Notes under the pieces: model-generated
What the model was told of the DNA's origin: nothing
Databases searched by the model: none
What the model saw: only the letters and a program-made list of their open reading frames with translations
NCBI GenBank assembly: GCA_025464975.1
Contig: JAODMT010000009.1
Span: forward strand, 124,001 to 188,000
Source of the DNA: Microbacteriaceae bacterium
Lineage (GTDB): Bacteria; Actinomycetota; Actinomycetes; Actinomycetales; Microbacteriaceae
Length of the DNA stretch: 64,000 nucleotides
Direction of reading: 5' to 3'
Shown: positions 7,926-16,510 of the stretch, piece after piece
Numbering within the stretch: the first letter of the stretch is position 1
How the letters are laid out: each line of letters begins with the position of its first letter
Made by a program: the position numbers and the translations under genes

Positions 7926-9271
7926 GACGAAAGGCCCGCAGGCTCCGGCGCAGTCGGCACCTGTCCGGCGGCCAGTTCCTTTGCGAATCTCAGTTGAATA
8001 CCGGCGCAGTAGTCTTTGGCCGAAAGTTGCTTGGTCAGCACCTTCTCGAACTCGTTGATCATGTAGGTCTCGGTCTTCTGGGGAAAGAACGTCCACGTCG
8101 TGTAGCCGATTGTCTGAGCCTTGGGCAGCTCGGTGTAGAGCCGAGTCGTGCGTTCGTCGGCATTCGCCGTAAAGTCGGCGACCGTCAGCTGGATGGGTGG
8201 CGGCTGGAAGTTCATCGCCTCGATGCTCGCGGCGATGGTTTTAGTGTTCGTCGTGAGGAAGTTGAGATATTCGGCGGCGGCGGCCACGTTGGGTGCCTTG
8301 GCGTTTACGCCGGTCGACTGGCCGATGCCAAGGTCCCAAACGACTGGAGGGATACCCTTTCGGAACGACGGCAGCGTCGCCCAATCCCACTCCGCGGAAT
8401 TGCCTGCAGCCTTTCCGAAGTATGGAGCGAGGTTGGAGAACTCCCACGTTCCGGAGATCATGCCGGCTGCCTCTCCAGAGGCAAGTTGCTTGTAGACCTT
8501 CGGAAACTGATTCGTGAAGTAGGTGTCGACCCCTCCGCCGTACCAGCCTCTTTGGAAGTAGCTCGCGAGCAGCTCGACGGAATCGACGAACACGGCATCC
8601 GTCCAGGGGGTCTTACCCTGCAGCGCCGAATAGATGGCATGAGGCCCGGCGTTGTGATTGAATGCCACGGTCAGGTGCCATTCGTTTGCACCCTTCCAGT
8701 CCGCGTTTCCCGCGGCGAGCGGAATCATGCCCTTTGCTTTCGCCTCAGTACAAAAGTTCTCGAACTCTTCGCGGGTCTTCGGCACCGTGAGCTTGTTCTT
8801 GTCGATGACGGCCGGGTTGAAGTAGAACGCCATCGACTCATACGACGTCGGGAGCGTCACGAGCTTGCCGTCGACCTTGGACGCTTCAAGGGCCCACTTG
8901 CTGAACTTCTCGTTCCATTTGTACTTGTCCGCGTACTTGGTGAGGTCGGCGAGATACCCAGCGCCGCTGTAGGCGTCGACCTGGGACGGGCCGGGCGTCA
9001 CGATGAGCGCCGGGCCCTTCCCGGCTGCGAGCGCCGTCTGGGTGAGGCGGTCGATGGTGTCACTGGACTTGACGGTCAGGCGTACCGGGACGGATCCCTT
9101 GTAGTCGTCGACGAAGTGCTTCTTGAAGTACTTCTGCTGGTTGCCGTCTGAGAAGTAGTACCAGTAGTCCAGGTCGCTGCCGGCGGAGCCGGCGCTCGAG
9201 CATGCGGTGAGTATGGCGAGTAGGCCAACTGCTCCGCCGGCGAAAAGTACATTGCGTCGTGTGATGTCCAC
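7922..9271 (-). CDS. Sugar ABC transporter substrate-binding lipoprotein (family 1)
   Basis: A 449-residue extracellular solute-binding protein. The N-terminus combines a twin-arginine-like ITRRNVLFAGG with a lipobox LTAC, so it is exported and lipid-anchored. The rest has the size and aromatic content (DLDYWYYF, NFQPPPIQL) of family 1 binding proteins. The GTG at 9271 has TTGGAG 6 nt upstream and is preferred over a TTG at 9283. It is coupled to the permease genes by overlap and lies 44 bp after the ADP-ribosylglycohydrolase gene. The ligand may be a ribosyl or glycosyl compound, judged only from that neighbour. Confidence 0.92.
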   Translation of the reverse strand: MDITRRNVLFAGGAVGLLAILTACSSAGSAGSDLDYWYYFSDGNQQKYFKKHFVDDYKGSVPVRLTVKSSDTIDRLTQTALAAGKGPALIVTPGPSQVDAYSGAGYLADLTKYADKYKWNEKFSKWALEASKVDGKLVTLPTSYESMAFYFNPAVIDKNKLTVPKTREEFENFCTEAKAKGMIPLAAGNADWKGANEWHLTVAFNHNAGPHAIYSALQGKTPWTDAVFVDSVELLASYFQRGWYGGGVDTYFTNQFPKVYKQLASGEAAGMISGTWEFSNLAPYFGKAAGNSAEWDWATLPSFRKGIPPVVWDLGIGQSTGVNAKAPNVAAAAEYLNFLTTNTKTIAASIEAMNFQPPPIQLTVADFTANADERTTRLYTELPKAQTIGYTTWTFFPQKTETYMINEFEKVLTKQLSAKDYCAGIQLRFAKELAAGQVPTAPEPAGLSS

Positions 9272-9315
9272 GTCAATCTCCAATGATCTAGTGCGGTGAG
9301 GGTCGAACAGCGGTG

Positions 9316-10683
9316 TTACTTGAGGCCTTCGGTCGCGAGAACGAAAGTGCGCTCCGCGAGCTCGGAGATGACGGAGTTGTCATAGCCGAAAAGGGCCGAG
9401 CGGGTGCGGTTTTCCAGGGGCGCAATGAGGTGCTCAGGAAGCCCAGCGGTTCCGGCGAGAATGCCCGCAACCGACCCGACTGTGGCACCGTTCGAGTCCG
9501 TGTCCCATCCGCTCATCACTGTGCGCCCGAGCGCCGTGGTGTAGTCGCCTTCGCCCCACAGAAGGCCAGCCACGACAACCGCCGCGTTGTTGATCGTGTG
9601 TACCCAGGAGTAATGGCCGTAGGTGACCCGGATCTCGGCGAGCGCTTTCTCCCAGCTGAGACCGTCGGCGTATAGCCCGAGCACGTGGTTGATGGCTGCG
9701 GCGAGGCGGGACTTGGGCGGCACTACGGCGAGGGATGTCATAATCGCATCGCGTGCATCTTCCGAAGTGAACGCTGCCGAGACCAGCGCGGCCGCCCACA
9801 TCTCTCCATAGATTCCGTTGCCAACGTGGGAGAGGGATGCGTCCTGGAAGGATAGAGAGGCCGCCGCCCACGGATTGCCCGCGAACACGTAGCCGAAGAC
9901 GTCGCCGCGGATCTGTGCGCCGATCCATTCGCGGTACGGATTGCGGTTGCGCGCCACCTCGGGGCATGTGAGACCGTTAGCCAGGTTGATATATGCGGCG
10001 CGCTCGGCCGTGTACACCTGCTCGAGGGGGAAGAGCGTCGTCCAGGCATGGCCGACGTGTTCCGGGCGGAGCTCTCGCCCGTGAATCTCGAGCAGATGGA
10101 GCGCGAGGATCGGGTAGTCGATGTCGTCGTCACGAGCAGAGCCCTTGACGTTGCCCTTCGTGGTGAACGGCCAGTTGTCGCGCAGTTCGAAGCGCTCCGG
10201 CATCGGGTCGAGCACGGGGAAGTAGTCGCGCAGCGGGTAAGCGCCCGCAACCTCCAGGTAATCCCGGATGTGCTCGACCGTCCAGTGCGAGCCCATCTCG
10301 ACCGGCTTGCCGAGGTTGCAGCCGGCGATGCGGCCGAGCCAGGCCGCGTTGATCTTGTCGTGGAGGTCCGCCGTGTCGATGGTTCTCACGGCGGGCAGTT
10401 CGCCCAGGGAGGCCGTGATCTCCTCGAGGGAATCGGGCTCTTCAAACTGCCAGCCGGCAGAGCGTTCGGTCGACCTCATCCGGTCCACAAGTGAAAGCAG
10501 ACTAACGCGGTCGTCCGACGACAGCGCATTGGCCTCCTCGACGAGTGCGTCCACGTCGTAGCCCGATTCGCGCCGTTGCCGCACCTCGTCGAACAGCAGA
10601 TCGCGCGCGGAGAGCGGGTCGTAGCCACTTTGCGCGAGGACTCCGGTGAGCTCGGCGGAGTAGATGTCGGTCGAATTTGGCAT
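9316..10683 (-). CDS. ADP-ribosylglycohydrolase-family protein
   Basis: The 455-residue product is longer than a typical ADP-ribosylglycohydrolase (about 300-350) because of an approximately 110-residue N-terminal helical region. The two acidic metal-binding signatures are intact: ARDDDIDY (D185-D187) and GWDTDSNGATVG (D394, D396). The family hydrolyses N- or O-ribosyl bonds; members inside sugar-import operons are largely uncharacterised. The ATG at 10683 has AGGAGA 5 nt upstream, and the longer frame to 10791 is rejected. Its place between the LacI gene and the importer suggests it processes the imported compound rather than modified proteins. Confidence 0.85.
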   Translation of the reverse strand: MPNSTDIYSAELTGVLAQSGYDPLSARDLLFDEVRQRRESGYDVDALVEEANALSSDDRVSLLSLVDRMRSTERSAGWQFEEPDSLEEITASLGELPAVRTIDTADLHDKINAAWLGRIAGCNLGKPVEMGSHWTVEHIRDYLEVAGAYPLRDYFPVLDPMPERFELRDNWPFTTKGNVKGSARDDDIDYPILALHLLEIHGRELRPEHVGHAWTTLFPLEQVYTAERAAYINLANGLTCPEVARNRNPYREWIGAQIRGDVFGYVFAGNPWAAASLSFQDASLSHVGNGIYGEMWAAALVSAAFTSEDARDAIMTSLAVVPPKSRLAAAINHVLGLYADGLSWEKALAEIRVTYGHYSWVHTINNAAVVVAGLLWGEGDYTTALGRTVMSGWDTDSNGATVGSVAGILAGTAGLPEHLIAPLENRTRSALFGYDNSVISELAERTFVLATEGLK

Positions 10684-10723
10684 AGAACTCTCCTGAGAAG
10701 GGGTCGATCCTTGAGAAAATCGC

Positions 10724-11725
10724 CTACGCGGATTCGCGGGCGATGAGTTTGGTGGGCAGCGCGATGACCTGGTGTGGTGCGTCGCGCCCATCGGTGATGC
10801 GTCGCAGCAGCGCGGTTGCGCATGCCTCTCCGACAGATGCCGCGGGGTTGTCCACCGTCGTCAGTCGGGGTGACACCAGGTCCGCGGTTTCGATGTTGTC
10901 GAAACCAACAATCGCGATGTCGTCCGGGATACGCAGATTGGCCGCGCGAGCGGCATCCATTACCCCGATAGCTATCAGGTCGTTCGCGCACATGATGGCC
11001 CGTGGGCGCTCAGCTCTTGCAAGCATTCTCATTCCGGCAACAGCGCCGCCATCGCGCGTGTACGGTGTTCGGTCGATCCAGTCTTCGCGCACCGGCAACT
11101 TCACAGCGGCAAGCGCGTCACGAAACGCGGCCAGTCGTGTATCACCTGGCCCATTGCCGGGCGGACCGCTGATGAAGGCAATCTCGGTGTTTCCCTTGCC
11201 GGCGAGGTAGCGCATGCATTCGTGGATGCCCATGGCATCGTCGGTGAGAACCTGGTCGGCATCCTGCGCCCCCTTCTTGTCACCGATGACGACAAGCGGC
11301 ATGGCGGGACCAACGATGGAACGCATCTCCTCCACCGTTGTCGACATCGGTTGCATGATCACGCCATCGACGCTGCGCGCGAGCATCTCGCGGAGGGCGT
11401 TTCTTTCGCTCGTGGGGTCGCCATCGGTGTTGACGATGAAGGCGAAATAGCCATCCTTGGTCAGAACGTCATGAACCGACCGAGCGACCGCGGGGTAGTA
11501 GGGGTTGGTGATGTCGGCGACAAGTAACGCGATTGTGTTGGTGCGCTGACTACGGAGTCCCTTGGCCACCATGTTGGGGCGGTAGTTGAGGCGTTCGACC
11601 GACGCCTGGATTCGTTCGCGCGTAGCTTTCGACACAGCACGCTTGCCGCTAAGAGCGTGCGAGACAGTGGTCGGGCTCACGCCAGCGTCCGCTGCCACTT
11701 CCGCGATGCTGAAAGGCTTTGTCAC
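10724..11725 (-). CDS. LacI-family transcriptional regulator
   Basis: A 333-residue repressor. The N-terminal helix-turn-helix (SIAEVAADAGVSPTTVSHAL, 6-25) and hinge (LNYRPNMVAKGLRS) are canonical, followed by a periplasmic-binding-protein-like effector domain (about 60-333). The GTG at 11725 has AAGGGTG upstream. A perfect 16-bp palindrome in its leader (11737-11752) is almost certainly its operator. The downstream catabolic and import genes follow with 40-bp or shorter gaps and no second operator, so LacI probably controls the entire five-gene unit and itself. The inducer is unknown. Confidence 0.95.
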   Translation of the reverse strand: MTKPFSIAEVAADAGVSPTTVSHALSGKRAVSKATRERIQASVERLNYRPNMVAKGLRSQRTNTIALLVADITNPYYPAVARSVHDVLTKDGYFAFIVNTDGDPTSERNALREMLARSVDGVIMQPMSTTVEEMRSIVGPAMPLVVIGDKKGAQDADQVLTDDAMGIHECMRYLAGKGNTEIAFISGPPGNGPGDTRLAAFRDALAAVKLPVREDWIDRTPYTRDGGAVAGMRMLARAERPRAIMCANDLIAIGVMDAARAANLRIPDDIAIVGFDNIETADLVSPRLTTVDNPAASVGEACATALLRRITDGRDAPHQVIALPTKLIARESA

Positions 11726-11736
11726 ATTTGCACCCT

Positions 11737-11752
11737 TGCAAATCGATTTGCA
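11737..11752. promoter_or_regulatory. Putative LacI-family operator
   Basis: A perfect 16-bp palindrome, TGCAAATCGATTTGCA, with the central CG typical of LacI-family operators. It lies 12 bp upstream of the lacI-type start codon and upstream of the ABC operon. Confidence 0.75.
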
Positions 11753-11947
11753 TATCTTGCGTTAATTGTCTGCTGAAATGCGCGCGCGTGTCAAGGGCAC
11801 GGGCAAGCGGGAGGTGCTTTCCTGCTCCGTCCCGGCAATGCCGCGGTCCTTGCACTCCCCTGCACGTCGCGCGGCACAGCTGCAGACTGTGACGCCGTAT
11901 TGCGGGCGGGGGTGGGATATCGGCTGCACAGCGTTCACGATTGGGCA

Positions 11948-13336
11948 ATGGCCAGAGAAATTCGCTTCAATGCTTTTGACATGAACTGCGTCGCTCACCA
12001 GTCTTCCGGAATGTGGCGGCACCCCGACGACCAGTCCTGGCGCTACAAGGACCTCACCTACTGGACCGAGCTGGCGAAACTGCTCGAACGTGGCACCTTC
12101 GACGGAATCTTCATCGCCGACGTGCTCGGCACCTACGACGTGTACGGCGGCAGCAACGAGGCGGCCATCCGCCACGGGGCGCAGGTTCCGGTCAACGATC
12201 CCGTGCTGCTGGTTTCGGCGATGGCGCTCGTCACGCAGAACCTCGGCTTCGGCGTCACCGCGGGAACCGCCTACGAGCATCCGTATCCCTTCGCGCGCCG
12301 CATGTCCACGCTCGATCACCTGACCAACGGCCGGGTGGGCTGGAATGTCGTCACCGGGTACCTGCCGTCGGCAGCTCGCAACATGGGCCACGAGGATCAG
12401 CTCGAGCACGACGACCGCTACGACGTTGCCGACGAGTATCTCGAGGTGCTCTACAAGCTGTGGGAGGGCTCGTGGGAGGATGACGCGGTCATCCGCGACC
12501 GCGAATCCGGGGTCTTCACCGACCCGAGCAAGGTGCACGAGATCGGGCACGTCGGCAAGAACTTCACGGTGCCCGGCATCCACCTCTCGGAGCCGTCGAC
12601 CCAACGCACCCCGGTGATCTACCAGGCCGGTGCCTCGCCGCGCGGCATCGCCTTTGCCGCCGGCAACGCGGAGGCGATCTTCGTCGCCGCGTCGACCAAG
12701 GCGGGGCTCTCGGCGACCGTCTCCCGCATCCGGGACGCCCTGGAGGCGGCCGGCCGGGACCGGTACGCGGCCAAGATCTACACCCTCCTCACGATCATCA
12801 CCGACGAGACGCCGGAGAAGGCGCAGGCTAAGTACCAGAACTACCTCGAGTATGCGAGCGAGGAGGGCGCGCTCGTCTTCATGTCGGGCTGGATGGGCAT
12901 CGACCTGTCCCAGTACGACCTCGACGATCCGATCGGCAATGTGAAGAGCAACGCGATCCAGTCCGCAGTGGCAAACTTCCAGACCGCGAACGAAGACGGC
13001 AGCGAGTGGAAGGTGCGAGACATCGCCAGGCTCGGCGCCATCGGGGGTCTCGGCCCGTACATCATCGGCTCGGGTGAGGAGATCGCCGACCAGCTGCAGG
13101 AGTGGGTGGACGAGACCGACGTGGACGGATTCAACCTCGCCTACGCGATCACCCCGGGCACCTTCGAGGATGTTGTCGAGCACGTCATTCCGGTGCTCCG
13201 GGCCCGCGGCGTGTACCCGACGGAATATGCGGAGGGATCGCTTCGCAACAAGCTCCACGGTCGGGGCGACAAGCTGCCGCACGAGCACAAGGGAGCGAGC
13301 TTCCGGCTTGGTGGGTCCGGTTCGACCGCGCGCTGA
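11948..13336 (+). CDS. NtaA/DszA-family FMN-dependent monooxygenase
   Basis: A 462-residue luciferase-like monooxygenase of the NtaA/SnaA/DszA/DmoA group. Family features are MAREIRFNAFDMNCVAHQS at the N-terminus, the SSGMWRHPDD loop, LERGTFDGIFIAD, and the NGRVGWNVVTGYLPSAARN segment that binds flavin. These enzymes use FMNH2 from a separate reductase to oxidise chelators, sulfones or other small molecules. No reductase gene is visible nearby. The ATG at 11948 is chosen because the family conservation begins there, though its ribosome site is weak. It is divergent from the lacI operon. The substrate is not predictable. Confidence 0.88.
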   Translation: MAREIRFNAFDMNCVAHQSSGMWRHPDDQSWRYKDLTYWTELAKLLERGTFDGIFIADVLGTYDVYGGSNEAAIRHGAQVPVNDPVLLVSAMALVTQNLGFGVTAGTAYEHPYPFARRMSTLDHLTNGRVGWNVVTGYLPSAARNMGHEDQLEHDDRYDVADEYLEVLYKLWEGSWEDDAVIRDRESGVFTDPSKVHEIGHVGKNFTVPGIHLSEPSTQRTPVIYQAGASPRGIAFAAGNAEAIFVAASTKAGLSATVSRIRDALEAAGRDRYAAKIYTLLTIITDETPEKAQAKYQNYLEYASEEGALVFMSGWMGIDLSQYDLDDPIGNVKSNAIQSAVANFQTANEDGSEWKVRDIARLGAIGGLGPYIIGSGEEIADQLQEWVDETDVDGFNLAYAITPGTFEDVVEHVIPVLRARGVYPTEYAEGSLRNKLHGRGDKLPHEHKGASFRLGGSGSTAR

Positions 13337-13359
13337 CCGCGCGCTGACCGCGCGCTGAC
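13324..13359. repeat. 11-bp triplicate at the 3' end of the monooxygenase gene
   Basis: Three perfect tandem copies of GACCGCGCGCT (13324-13334, 13335-13345, 13346-13356), followed by GAC. Each junction creates TGA, and the 11-bp step places TGA stops in all three forward frames (13334, 13345, 13356). Confidence 0.9.
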
Positions 13360-13505
13360 GGTGAGCGGTGGCGAACTTCTCGGCCGCTGAGCATCTCGCA
13401 CGCGCCCGCAACCTAAGTATGTTCTGACCAAGTACCCGCAGGAGCCGCGCGAGCCCAGATCAACAACTCAGATCAAACCCGCCCAACCGGTGTGCGTATG
13501 TGGTG

Positions 13506-13519
13506 TACCATATATGATA
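13506..13519. promoter_or_regulatory. Putative GntR operator upstream of the amidohydrolase
   Basis: The sequence TACCATATATGATA is a 14-bp palindrome with one mismatched pair, lying in a local AT-rich patch about 60 bp upstream of the amidohydrolase start. It shares the frame TACnnTATATnnTA with a second site before the ABC importer (17226-17239). It may overlap the -10 box. Confidence 0.5.
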
Positions 13520-13579
13520 TCGATGCAACGGGTGGATGCAGCTCGTTCGTGTCGCATTGTCAGCATCTGAGGGAGACGC

Positions 13580-14836
13580 GTGAACGACGAACGACGGGAC
13601 ACAACCGAGCTTCTCGCAGTGCGGGGTTCCCACGTCCTGGATGTTGAGTCCGGCGAGCTGTCCGACCGAAATGTCGTCGTCATCCGCGATTCACAGGTCC
13701 TCTCGGTCGAGGCGACCGTGCCAGCTGGTGCGCGTCTGATCGACCTTGGCGATAGCATCCTCATGCCTGGCCTCATTGACGCCCACACTCACATCCTGCT
13801 GCACGGCAACAAGGGTGCAGAAGAAGCGCGATACCAGCTCATGGAGGAGTATCCGGCTCACCGGATCGCCCACGCCGTTCAGGCGATGCGGATCGCCCTC
13901 GATAACGGCTTCACCACCATTCGCGATCTGGGCTCTGAGGGTGTCGGCTACGCGGACGTCGCGCTAAGGGATGCCGTGGCGGAGGGTGTGATCGAGGGTC
14001 CGCGGATGCTGGTTGCCGGTCCGGCACTATCGTCAACCGGTACCTACCCGGTGCAGCGCTACCGTCCGGATTGGACATTTCCCGCTGGCGTGCAGGTTGT
14101 CGACGGCGCCGATGCGTGTCGGCGTGCCGTTCGCGAGCAGATCTCCTATGGAGCCGACTGGATCAAGGTCTACACCAATTCCGGGGCGGGCAGGCAGCTC
14201 AACGCGGATGGGTACATCGACTCCCCGCCGAACTGGACCGCGGAGGAGCTCTCGGCCATCGTCAGCGAAGCGCACTCGCGAGGAACCAAGGTTGCGGCTC
14301 ACGCCACCTCGGACATCGGCCTCGACATGGCGCTTGCTGCCGGCGTCGACTCGATCGAGCATGGTTACTCGATTCGTCCTGCGGCCGCGAGGCTGATGGC
14401 GGAGCGTGGCGTCTACCTCAGCCCAACCATGCTTGCCGCCGACTACGTGATCGAACACCGGGCGCGTGAACGCGGCCCGATCTGGCAGGCGATCCGCGAC
14501 GTGCAGGCTCGCACTCTGCGCAACTGCCTCGACGCCGGCGTGAAGATCGCCTTCGGCACAGACGTTGGCGGGTTCCCGTGGACCGAATTCAACCAGGTCG
14601 AGGAGATGCCATTCCTCGAGCGGATCGGGATGTCGGCGATCGATATCCTCCGCAGCGCGACAACGGTGGCAGCCGAGTTGCTCGGGCTCGCCGGTGAGGT
14701 CGGAACGCTAAAGCCAGGAGCTTCCGCCGATATCATCGCAGTTAACGGCGATCCTCGGAGCAACCTGACTCGCCTCGCCAGCATCGATTTCGTGATGCGC
14801 GCCGGCCAGGTAGTCCGGTCACCGAGGGCGTACTGA
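13580..14836 (+). CDS. Metal-dependent amidohydrolase (imidazolonepropionase/prolidase-like)
   Basis: A 418-residue amidohydrolase-superfamily enzyme. The ligands are visible: H69 and H71 in DAHTH, K196 (WIKVYTNSG, likely carbamylated), H241 in AAHAT, H261 in IEHG, and D328 in GTDVG, indicating a binuclear site. The C-terminal GTLKPGASADIIAVNGDP is typical of this subgroup, which includes Xaa-Pro and Xaa-Arg dipeptidases and related cyclic-amide hydrolases. The GTG at 13580 follows GAGGGAG. It is the first gene of a catabolic block ending in an amino-acid-type importer, so it probably hydrolyses an imported amide or dipeptide-like compound. Exact substrate unknown. Confidence 0.88.
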   Translation: MNDERRDTTELLAVRGSHVLDVESGELSDRNVVVIRDSQVLSVEATVPAGARLIDLGDSILMPGLIDAHTHILLHGNKGAEEARYQLMEEYPAHRIAHAVQAMRIALDNGFTTIRDLGSEGVGYADVALRDAVAEGVIEGPRMLVAGPALSSTGTYPVQRYRPDWTFPAGVQVVDGADACRRAVREQISYGADWIKVYTNSGAGRQLNADGYIDSPPNWTAEELSAIVSEAHSRGTKVAAHATSDIGLDMALAAGVDSIEHGYSIRPAAARLMAERGVYLSPTMLAADYVIEHRARERGPIWQAIRDVQARTLRNCLDAGVKIAFGTDVGGFPWTEFNQVEEMPFLERIGMSAIDILRSATTVAAELLGLAGEVGTLKPGASADIIAVNGDPRSNLTRLASIDFVMRAGQVVRSPRAY

Positions 14837-14870
14837 TCAACAGCATGACTAGAGGACTGAGGGGTGAAGC

Positions 14871-15530
14871 GTGGGCGATCAACTGAGCATTCAGCAGCGG
14901 CCGGAAAGCCTGTCGGACCAGGTGTTCGGCACCATCCGTGAGGCGATCATCTCGAGGACGCTTGCACCGGGCAGTGCCGTGACCGAAGCCCAGCTCGCTA
15001 AGGATCTCGGTGTGAGCAAGACGCCGGTCCGCGAGGCATTGCTGCGCCTCAGGGAGGTGGGGTTGGTTCAGTCCATGCCGATCCGTGGCATGACGATTAT
15101 TGAATCGTCGCGTGAGGCCCTGATCCAGGCGTACGAATTGCGCGGCATATTGGAATCAGCCGTCGCCAAGCTCGCCGCGATCAAGGCTTCAGAAGACGAG
15201 ATCAACGAGCTCACGGCCGTGGCGAAGAAGTCGCTCCAATTCGCGAAGAAACACGACGCCGCGAACTTCCGCCTGACCGATCGACAGTTTCACTCGGCTG
15301 TCTGGGCCTCAGCGGGCAATCCTGAGCTCGAGCGCATTGCCGAGAATGCCTACCTGCTCAGTAGTGCTCTGCGCGCTATCCACGCTCTATCGAGCAGCGA
15401 CTCGATCAAATGTGCTCAGCAGCATGTCGATATCGCGAGCGCGATCGGGGATCGGGATGCAACGCGAGCCGCCGAGTTCGCCGCAAACCATGTGAGGGAC
15501 GTACTCCAATACTCCTTGCCATCGGCCTAG
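14871..15530 (+). CDS. GntR-family (FadR/FCD type) transcriptional regulator
   Basis: A 219-residue regulator with a winged helix (about 10-75; TEAQLAKDLGVSKTPVREAL is the recognition segment) and a C-terminal all-helical FCD ligand domain with the expected Asp and His residues (FRLTDRQFHSAV, AQQHVDIASAI). The GTG at 14871 follows GAGGGGTG. It lies 34 bp after the amidohydrolase on the same strand. FCD regulators usually repress adjacent catabolic genes and bind short palindromes; two similar 14-bp palindromes in this block are the likely targets. The effector is probably a carboxylic acid. Confidence 0.93.
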   Translation: MGDQLSIQQRPESLSDQVFGTIREAIISRTLAPGSAVTEAQLAKDLGVSKTPVREALLRLREVGLVQSMPIRGMTIIESSREALIQAYELRGILESAVAKLAAIKASEDEINELTAVAKKSLQFAKKHDAANFRLTDRQFHSAVWASAGNPELERIAENAYLLSSALRAIHALSSSDSIKCAQQHVDIASAIGDRDATRAAEFAANHVRDVLQYSLPSA

Positions 15531-15670
15531 GACAACTACTAAACGCGCCAATCGCCGCGACTTGAGGGTCGGGCCGGTGCCACATACACGCCCGGTCGCT
15601 TCCGCGCCCAGGGCTCGGTTTGCTGCGCGCGGCTCGAGCACTATTCGGGCGTGCAATAAAGGGGAGAACG

Positions 15671-16456
15671 ATGGATTTAGGGATTACCGGCCGCGTCGCA
15701 TTGGTACTCAATGCTGGTGGCGGACTCGGGAGCGCGATCGCGGTTGCATTGGCTCGGGAAGGGGCAACCGTCATCGGTTGCGGCTCCAACGCCGGGCGGC
15801 TCGAGCTGACGGCCCAGCGAGTGAGCGACGCGGGCGGAACGATGACGCCACTTGTCGCTGACCTCACCGATGTCGGCGCACTCGACGACCTCGTCTCCTC
15901 GGCCAAGCAGCACGCTGGCCCGATTTCGATTCTTGTCAACATGACCGGTGGCCCGCCCCCGAGCGCAACCGCAGGCGTCGCGGTGAGTTCCTGGCAACGC
16001 CACTTCGAGTCCATGGTTCTTCCCGTCTTCCGTCTCACCGACCTGGTGCTTCCGGACATGCGCGAACAGCGCTGGGGTCGCGTGATCACCAGCACATCTT
16101 CCGGCGTCATCGCACCGATCCCCAATCTCGGGATCTCGAACACACTCCGGTCGACGTTGGTCGGCTGGTCCAAGAGCCTCTCCGCCGAGATCGGCCGCGA
16201 CGGAATCACCGCCAACGTCGTCCTTCCGGGGCGCATCGCCACCGGTCGGATCGTCAGCCTCGACAGCGCCAAAGCCGAGCGCGAAGGGCGCCGGGTTGAG
16301 GATGTCGCGGCCGAAAGCATGGGCAAGATACCCGTCGGTCGCTATGGGGATCCTGCCGAGTATGGCGACGTCATCGCCTTCCTCGCCAGCGAGCGAGCCT
16401 CGTACATCACCGGCTCGGTCGTTCGTGTCGACGGCGGGATGATCCCGAGCATTTGA
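15671..16456 (+). CDS. SDR-family protein lacking the catalytic Tyr-Lys pair
   Basis: A 261-residue Rossmann-fold protein related to 3-oxoacyl-ACP reductases. The nucleotide-binding turn is NAGGGLGSA, and the end (ASYITGSVVRVDGGMIPSI) is typical SDR. At the active site S143 is present, but the normal Tyr and Lys positions are S156 and R160 (ISNTLR), so YxxxK is missing; the NNAG motif is NMTG. A subgroup of FabG-like proteins shares this NLxxSNTxR arrangement, and its chemistry is unclear. The ATG at 15671 follows GGGGAG. It lies between the GntR regulator and an RraA-like aldolase gene. Confidence 0.86.
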   Translation: MDLGITGRVALVLNAGGGLGSAIAVALAREGATVIGCGSNAGRLELTAQRVSDAGGTMTPLVADLTDVGALDDLVSSAKQHAGPISILVNMTGGPPPSATAGVAVSSWQRHFESMVLPVFRLTDLVLPDMREQRWGRVITSTSSGVIAPIPNLGISNTLRSTLVGWSKSLSAEIGRDGITANVVLPGRIATGRIVSLDSAKAEREGRRVEDVAAESMGKIPVGRYGDPAEYGDVIAFLASERASYITGSVVRVDGGMIPSI

Positions 16457-16510
16457 TCCAACCAGCTGAGGACAGCCGAGTCTGACGGAAGAGAACAAGG
16501 AGAAGCATTG

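Noticed and set aside
6981-8096. Longer start for the MalF-type permease
   Set aside because: The extra codons lie inside the binding-protein gene and are basic, low-complexity; the ATG at 7925 gives a normal coupled overlap.
11762-13411. 549-codon minus-strand open frame
   Set aside because: It lies antisense to the FMN monooxygenase, which has clear family motifs. High GC and few stops in the opposite frame explain it.
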